DNA of 8,457 nt, from NCBI GenBank assembly GCA_027619145.1, contig JAQCGA010000142.1:1-8457 (forward strand). The letters run 5' to 3'. This DNA is from a bacterium. Lineage in GTDB: Bacteria > Latescibacterota > UBA2968 > GCA-2709665. A program made the position numbers and the translations under genes. Shown one piece after another: positions 6,874-8,457 of this stretch. The notes under the pieces are model-generated. The model searched no databases, was not told the origin of the DNA, and saw nothing but the letters and a program-made list of their open reading frames with translations. Position 1 is the stretch's first letter. The number at the start of each line of letters is the position of its first letter.

Positions 6874-7272
6874 ATGATTGTGGGACACGATTCGCTGGTG
6901 ATTCGGGAGAATCGGTTAGATGATTTTTTCAACCAGGTACTGGCAGTTCAACGCGGTACGGTGATGACGACGGAGTCTTCCCGGTGGGAGACATATGCGG
7001 TGGGAGATTCAACGGGGACGCATCTCACGGTAAAAGATGCATCTGGCGGGATGCTGGGCGAATTCGTTTTTGGGCAGTCGAAGACCGATTGGAGCCGGAA
7101 CTATGTTCGAGTGAAGCCAGAGGCCCCGGTATATTTGACGGATAAGAATATCACATTCTATTTGAATCCCGGTGCGATGTACTGGGGACAGACGCCACCA
7201 CCTTCTACGGCTCCATCAGACTCGGTGGGGGTCGAGGTGGACCCCCCTGTGCCGGTGTCAGCTCCGGAGTGA
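6874..7272 (+). CDS. Short protein resembling the central part of DUF4340-type proteins
   Basis: This is a 132-aa protein of unknown function. Residues about 11-105 recall the middle of DUF4340 proteins: a helical stretch (LDDFFNQVLAVQRG), then WETYAVGDSTGTHLTV, a GEFVFGQ turn, NYVRVKPEAPVYL, and a terminal W in the MYWGQ segment. The match is from memory of the family pattern and is not verified. Known DUF4340 proteins are usually much longer, with an N-terminal membrane anchor and a preceding beta-rich segment, and several sit beside GldG-like ABC transporter genes. None of that is present here. There is no signal peptide or membrane helix. The last 25 residues form a Pro/Ser/Val-rich tail (PPPSTAPSDS and onward) that looks disordered. 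A good ribosome binding site, its own candidate promoter and a downstream hairpin argue for an expressed small gene. A 5'-truncated remnant that has acquired a start is the alternative. Confidence 0.7.
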   Translation: MIVGHDSLVIRENRLDDFFNQVLAVQRGTVMTTESSRWETYAVGDSTGTHLTVKDASGGMLGEFVFGQSKTDWSRNYVRVKPEAPVYLTDKNITFYLNPGAMYWGQTPPPSTAPSDSVGVEVDPPVPVSAPE

Positions 7273-7298
7273 ACGCGGGGTAAACAGGGTTGGTAAGG

Positions 7299-7334
7299 CA
7301 GGCCGGAGAGATTTGACCTCCGGCCTGTTCTCTT
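7299..7334 (+). terminator. Probable intrinsic terminator after the DUF4340-like gene
   Basis: CAGGCCGGAG (7299-7308) pairs perfectly with CTCCGGCCTG (7318-7327) across a 9-nt loop. The tract that follows, TTCTCTT, is T-rich but interrupted, so termination may be moderate. It begins 26 nt after the stop codon of the preceding gene. Confidence 0.75.
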
Positions 7335-7373
7335 GTACTGGACCTGCGGGGTTCGGGTGGAGAAAAATACCTG

Positions 7374-7401
7374 TTGATTTCAATGTGGAGGGTGTTATCT
7401 T
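7374..7401 (+). promoter_or_regulatory. Candidate promoter for the alpha/beta hydrolase gene
   Basis: TTGATT (7374-7379) and TATCTT (7396-7401) are 16 bp apart. TG at 7393-7394 supplies an extended -10. The -10 matches only 4 of 6 consensus bases. A 22-bp inverted repeat begins at 7399, inside the -10 element. Confidence 0.35.
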
Positions 7402-7420
7402 GCTGGACGCTTCCAGCAAG
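7399..7420. promoter_or_regulatory. Perfect 9-bp inverted repeat, possible operator
   Basis: CTTGCTGGA (7399-7407) is followed by CGCT and then its exact reverse complement TCCAGCAAG (7412-7420). No T-run follows, so it is not a terminator. It lies 41-62 nt before the hydrolase start and overlaps the candidate -10, as a repressor site would. It could equally fold as a tight 4-nt-loop hairpin in the leader RNA. No known operator family is recognised. Confidence 0.5.
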
Positions 7421-7460
7421 TGAGACGCTTGTGATTGACACGGATGGAGAAAGATAAGAT

Positions 7461-8336
7461 ATGCGCGAATATGAGATTATGTTCAATAGCCGAAACTCGG
7501 CGAACTATGCAAAGCCGATTTCGGCCTTTCTGATAGAGCCTGAGAGGTTGGATGCGCAGACAGGGCTGATGCATTTTGCCCATGGATGGGGCGGGAACCG
7601 CTACCAGTACCGGGAGATGCAGCGGGAGTTTTCGGACCGGTACAATCTGGTGTGTGTGGCTACAGAGTACCGGCAAAGCGGGTACGATTTTGATGCAGTC
7701 ACGGGGAAAGGCGCGTACTTGCCATATGATGCAAGCCATTTTCAGGTGATTGATTGCTTAAACGCGGTGCGGCACGTACTCCGGCTCTATCCGGGCATCA
7801 ACCGGGAACGGGTGATCGATTTTGGAGGAAGCCAGGGGGGGCATGTGGCCATGCTGATGAGCATTTTTAGCCCGTGCACGTTTGCGCTGGTGATTGGCGC
7901 GTGCGGGATTTCGCACCTGGACGAGAAGTGGGTGCAGGCTTCGGGCCGGGAGTTTGGTGCGGACGAACTGGCAATTCGCAATGTGGTGCGTATGGCGGAT
8001 CGGGTGCAATGCCAGGTGGTATTGATGCACGGCACGGCCGATGAGACGGTGCCGGACCGACACACGCGGATGCTGGAACAGGCATTGCTAGATGCGGGCA
8101 AGACCGTGACGTCGAAGTATTATGAAGGAGGAGACCATGCGCTGGGGCCAGTGACGAACAGGCGGGACAGTGTGGTGGAAATGGCGGATGGTCTGATCGA
8201 TTCTGCGCGGAATACGAACGTGGATGATTTTACGGCCGGGCGTGAGGTACGGATCCCGTGTGAGACAAAGTCTTTTGTAATTGACTGGTCAAAGGCGCCG
8301 GATGATGTGGCGTTGACGCGGTGGGAACAAAAGTAA
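7461..8336 (+). CDS. Alpha/beta hydrolase, prolyl-oligopeptidase-like, substrate unknown
   Basis: This 291-aa cytoplasmic protein has no signal peptide or membrane segment. An oxyanion-hole-like HGWGGN (41-46) follows the first core strand (TGLMHFAHG). The nucleophile elbow is GGSQGG (122-127), with Ser124 as the probable nucleophile. Asp194 in HGTADETVPD and His226 in YEGGDHALGP complete a plausible triad in the usual order. HGTADETVP followed by GGDHA is typical of prolyl-oligopeptidase and dienelactone-hydrolase-like esterases and peptidases. The overall pattern also recalls the DUF2920 group, but I am not sure of that. After the last core helix (about residue 250) there is a tail of some 40 residues (TAGREVRIPCETKSF and onward) that is not part of the minimal fold. 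GGAG (7446-7449) is 11 nt before the ATG, a little long, but no better start is seen. It stands between a terminator and a repeat, so it is probably transcribed alone or with the gene starting at 8438. Confidence 0.87.
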   Translation: MREYEIMFNSRNSANYAKPISAFLIEPERLDAQTGLMHFAHGWGGNRYQYREMQREFSDRYNLVCVATEYRQSGYDFDAVTGKGAYLPYDASHFQVIDCLNAVRHVLRLYPGINRERVIDFGGSQGGHVAMLMSIFSPCTFALVIGACGISHLDEKWVQASGREFGADELAIRNVVRMADRVQCQVVLMHGTADETVPDRHTRMLEQALLDAGKTVTSKYYEGGDHALGPVTNRRDSVVEMADGLIDSARNTNVDDFTAGREVRIPCETKSFVIDWSKAPDDVALTRWEQK

Positions 8337-8347
8337 AGACGAATGTC

Positions 8348-8371
8348 ACGCAAAGGCGCAGAGACGCAAAG
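8348..8371. repeat. Triple octamer repeat, ACGCAAAG type
   Basis: Three adjacent 8-mers are present: ACGCAAAG (8348-8355), GCGCAGAG (8356-8363) and ACGCAAAG (8364-8371). They start 12 nt after the hydrolase stop. Very similar strings are, from memory, dispersed between genes in many environmental bacterial genomes. Nothing in the window shows their function. Confidence 0.75.
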
Positions 8372-8437
8372 GGAGAACCGGGGGTACGAGGTTTCGTGTT
8401 CACCCGGTCTTCGGGAGACTGATTGAAAGGAAGTGTA

Positions 8438-8457
8438 ATGTCGATGATCTGGGGTGG
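8438..8457 (+). CDS. Start of a downstream gene, cut by the window end
   Basis: ATG at 8438 is preceded by AAGGA (8427-8431) at 6 nt spacing. The frame reads MSMIWG and stays open to the window end. A second in-frame ATG at 8444 is also possible. Six codons say nothing about the product. The call rests on the ribosome binding site and the position 101 nt after the hydrolase stop. Confidence 0.5.

Noticed and set aside
7435..7460. TTGACA (7435-7440) with TAAGAT (7455-7460) as a hydrolase promoter.
   Set aside because: The spacing is only 14 bp and the -10 abuts the start codon, which would make the transcript start inside the gene.
8377..8419. Imperfect hairpin (ACCGGG/CCCGGT) before the last gene as a hydrolase terminator.
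   Set aside because: The stem is only 6 bp with a 20-nt poorly paired interior, and no T-tract follows.
1..8457. CRISPR array, tRNA, rRNA, insertion sequence or phage attachment site.
   Set aside because: No regularly spaced direct repeats of suitable length, cloverleaf sequence, transposase-like reading frame or flanking duplications were seen.

Overview
The window is bacterial chromosomal DNA. It is densely coded on the + strand only, has moderate GC, and uses TGA as the stop in five of its six complete genes. Its core is a recognisable housekeeping operon for the 2-oxoglutarate dehydrogenase complex (sucA-sucB-lpd). Nothing fixes the taxon. The sucA-sucB-lpd order, a DUF4340-like protein, and short A-rich and 'ACGCAAAG' intergenic repeats would fit an uncultured lineage near the FCB group, Latescibacterota or Poribacteria. 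That is a weak inference from memory, not a result.

Layout. (1) Positions 3-1100 encode a receiver plus histidine-kinase hybrid whose ATP-binding site looks degenerate. (2) Positions 1101-1225 are an AT-rich cluster of nested palindromes carrying a perfect TATAAT, then a GC-rich hairpin in the presumed leader of sucA. (3) Positions 1226-6688 hold sucA (E1o), sucB (E2o) and lpd (E3), all complete and with intact catalytic motifs. sucA and sucB are 14 nt apart. sucB and lpd are separated by 70 nt made largely of a heptamer repeat that reverses orientation and can fold just upstream of the lpd ribosome binding site. A strong intrinsic terminator at 6713-6747 closes the unit. (4) Positions 6874-7272 encode a short protein resembling only the middle of DUF4340-type proteins, with a candidate promoter before it and a terminator-like hairpin after it. 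(5) Positions 7461-8336 encode an alpha/beta hydrolase with an apparent Ser-Asp-His triad, preceded by a 22-bp inverted repeat overlapping a possible -10 element. (6) Positions 8337-8437 carry a triple octamer repeat, followed by the start of another gene cut by the window end.

How the genes work together. SucA decarboxylates 2-oxoglutarate, SucB takes the succinyl group on lipoyl-Lys43 and passes it to CoA, and Lpd reoxidises the lipoyl arm with NAD+. The window therefore encodes a complete complex with its own E3. The sensor upstream and the two genes downstream appear to be separate transcription units with no demonstrable functional tie to the complex. I found no mobile element, CRISPR array, tRNA or rRNA, and no convincing new multi-gene system. 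The most unusual items are the degenerate kinase, the inverting heptamer array before lpd, the abbreviated DUF4340-like gene and the palindromic promoter regions.
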